Positions 5,541-5,768 of a stretch of 5,768 bases of DNA are shown here, one piece after another. Numbering within the stretch: position 1 is the stretch's first letter; the number at the start of each line of letters is the position of its first letter. The DNA comes from a bacterium. GTDB taxonomy: Bacteria; BMS3Abin14. Under the pieces are notes generated by a model, which did no database searches, was not told the DNA's origin, and saw only the letters and a list, made by a program, of their open reading frames with translations. The position numbers and the translations under genes are program-made. The DNA is taken from positions 1 through 5,768 of the forward strand of contig JALHUC010000411.1 in the NCBI GenBank assembly GCA_022865845.1. The letters run 5' to 3'.

Positions 5541-5756
5541 TTAACCTTTCTCCTTGTCTCTTGTCTTGTAAGTGACAACCCTCACCAGCCCGATGGCGGA
5601 GCCCTTGTCGTCGGTGGTGACGGCGTCGCTCACTGAAATCACTTTCCCGACCTCGCCACCGGCCAGAAAGCTGTTGACCTGTTCGTCGAGCTGCTCGAGC
5701 TCCTCGTGGGCGTGAAAGACCTTGAGGGGGATGGTGAACGTTTTTACTTTAACCAT
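5541..5756 (-). CDS. Small soluble protein of unknown function, 71 residues
   Basis: The start is well supported: CGGAGG (5768-5763) lies six bases before ATG 5756. The sequence begins MVKVKTFTIPLKVF, continues with an acidic helix (HEELEQLDEQVNSFLAGG), then VGKVISVSDAVTT, and ends with a strand (AIGLVRVVTYKT) and a charged tail. The beta-alpha-beta-beta layout, with a 'K.F....E.LE...N.FL' core, recalls the small Cse60-type family described in Bacillus, but the match is by eye and weak. There is no signal peptide, membrane segment or catalytic motif. The upstream region lies outside the window, so an operon cannot be judged; downstream is a terminator-like hairpin. Confidence 0.7.
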   Translation of the reverse strand: MVKVKTFTIPLKVFHAHEELEQLDEQVNSFLAGGEVGKVISVSDAVTTDDKGSAIGLVRVVTYKTRDKEKG

Positions 5757-5768
5757 GGGAAACCTCCG

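Noticed and set aside
1..5768. tRNA or rRNA genes
   Set aside because: No tRNA arms or rRNA-like conserved stretches were seen by eye in the gaps; this was a visual check only.

Overview
The window looks like a stretch of chromosome from a respiratory Gram-negative bacterium. A c-type haem-binding membrane protein, a LapA-domain protein, an SfsA homologue and a possible sigma-54-type promoter would fit Desulfobacterota (former Deltaproteobacteria) or a relative. This is inference; no rRNA or other marker is present.

Layout. Positions 1-171 (+) hold the last 56 codons of sfsA. A 129-bp gap with an inverted heptamer repeat follows. Next is a two-gene + strand unit: a ~595-residue P-loop protein of the HPr kinase / PEP carboxykinase superfamily (301-2088) and, 35 bp later, a membrane protein (2124-3068). 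The membrane protein combines a signal peptide, one CxxCH haem-c site, membrane helices and a soluble cytochrome-b5-like domain. A convergent minus-strand gene (3238-4509) encodes a GAF plus HisKA_2 sensor histidine kinase with no response regulator beside it. About 710 bp without a convincing gene (4510-5219) carries a possible kinase promoter and operator, short tandem repeats and a compact five-hairpin element that looks inserted. Two small minus-strand genes end the window: a 70-residue LapA-domain membrane protein (5220-5432) and an unrecognised 71-residue protein (5541-5756).

How the parts may work together. The kinase-fold protein and the membrane cytochrome are closely spaced and probably co-transcribed. 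Predicted topology puts haem c in the periplasm and the b5 domain in the cytoplasm, which would make the second protein a one-polypeptide electron conduit. The kinase-fold partner could sense or act on a metabolite or protein tied to that redox state. The sequence does not show its substrate.

The most unusual signal is in the gaps. Three separate intergenic regions (179-274, 3075-3239, 5453-5521) each hold an inverted pair of 7-bp tandem repeats. The heptamer differs each time, but all three end in C, a purine and six T on the strand of the upstream gene. A fourth gap holds the five-hairpin element, which appears to have landed inside a CGCAAAG repeat and is flanked by a 7-bp duplication.
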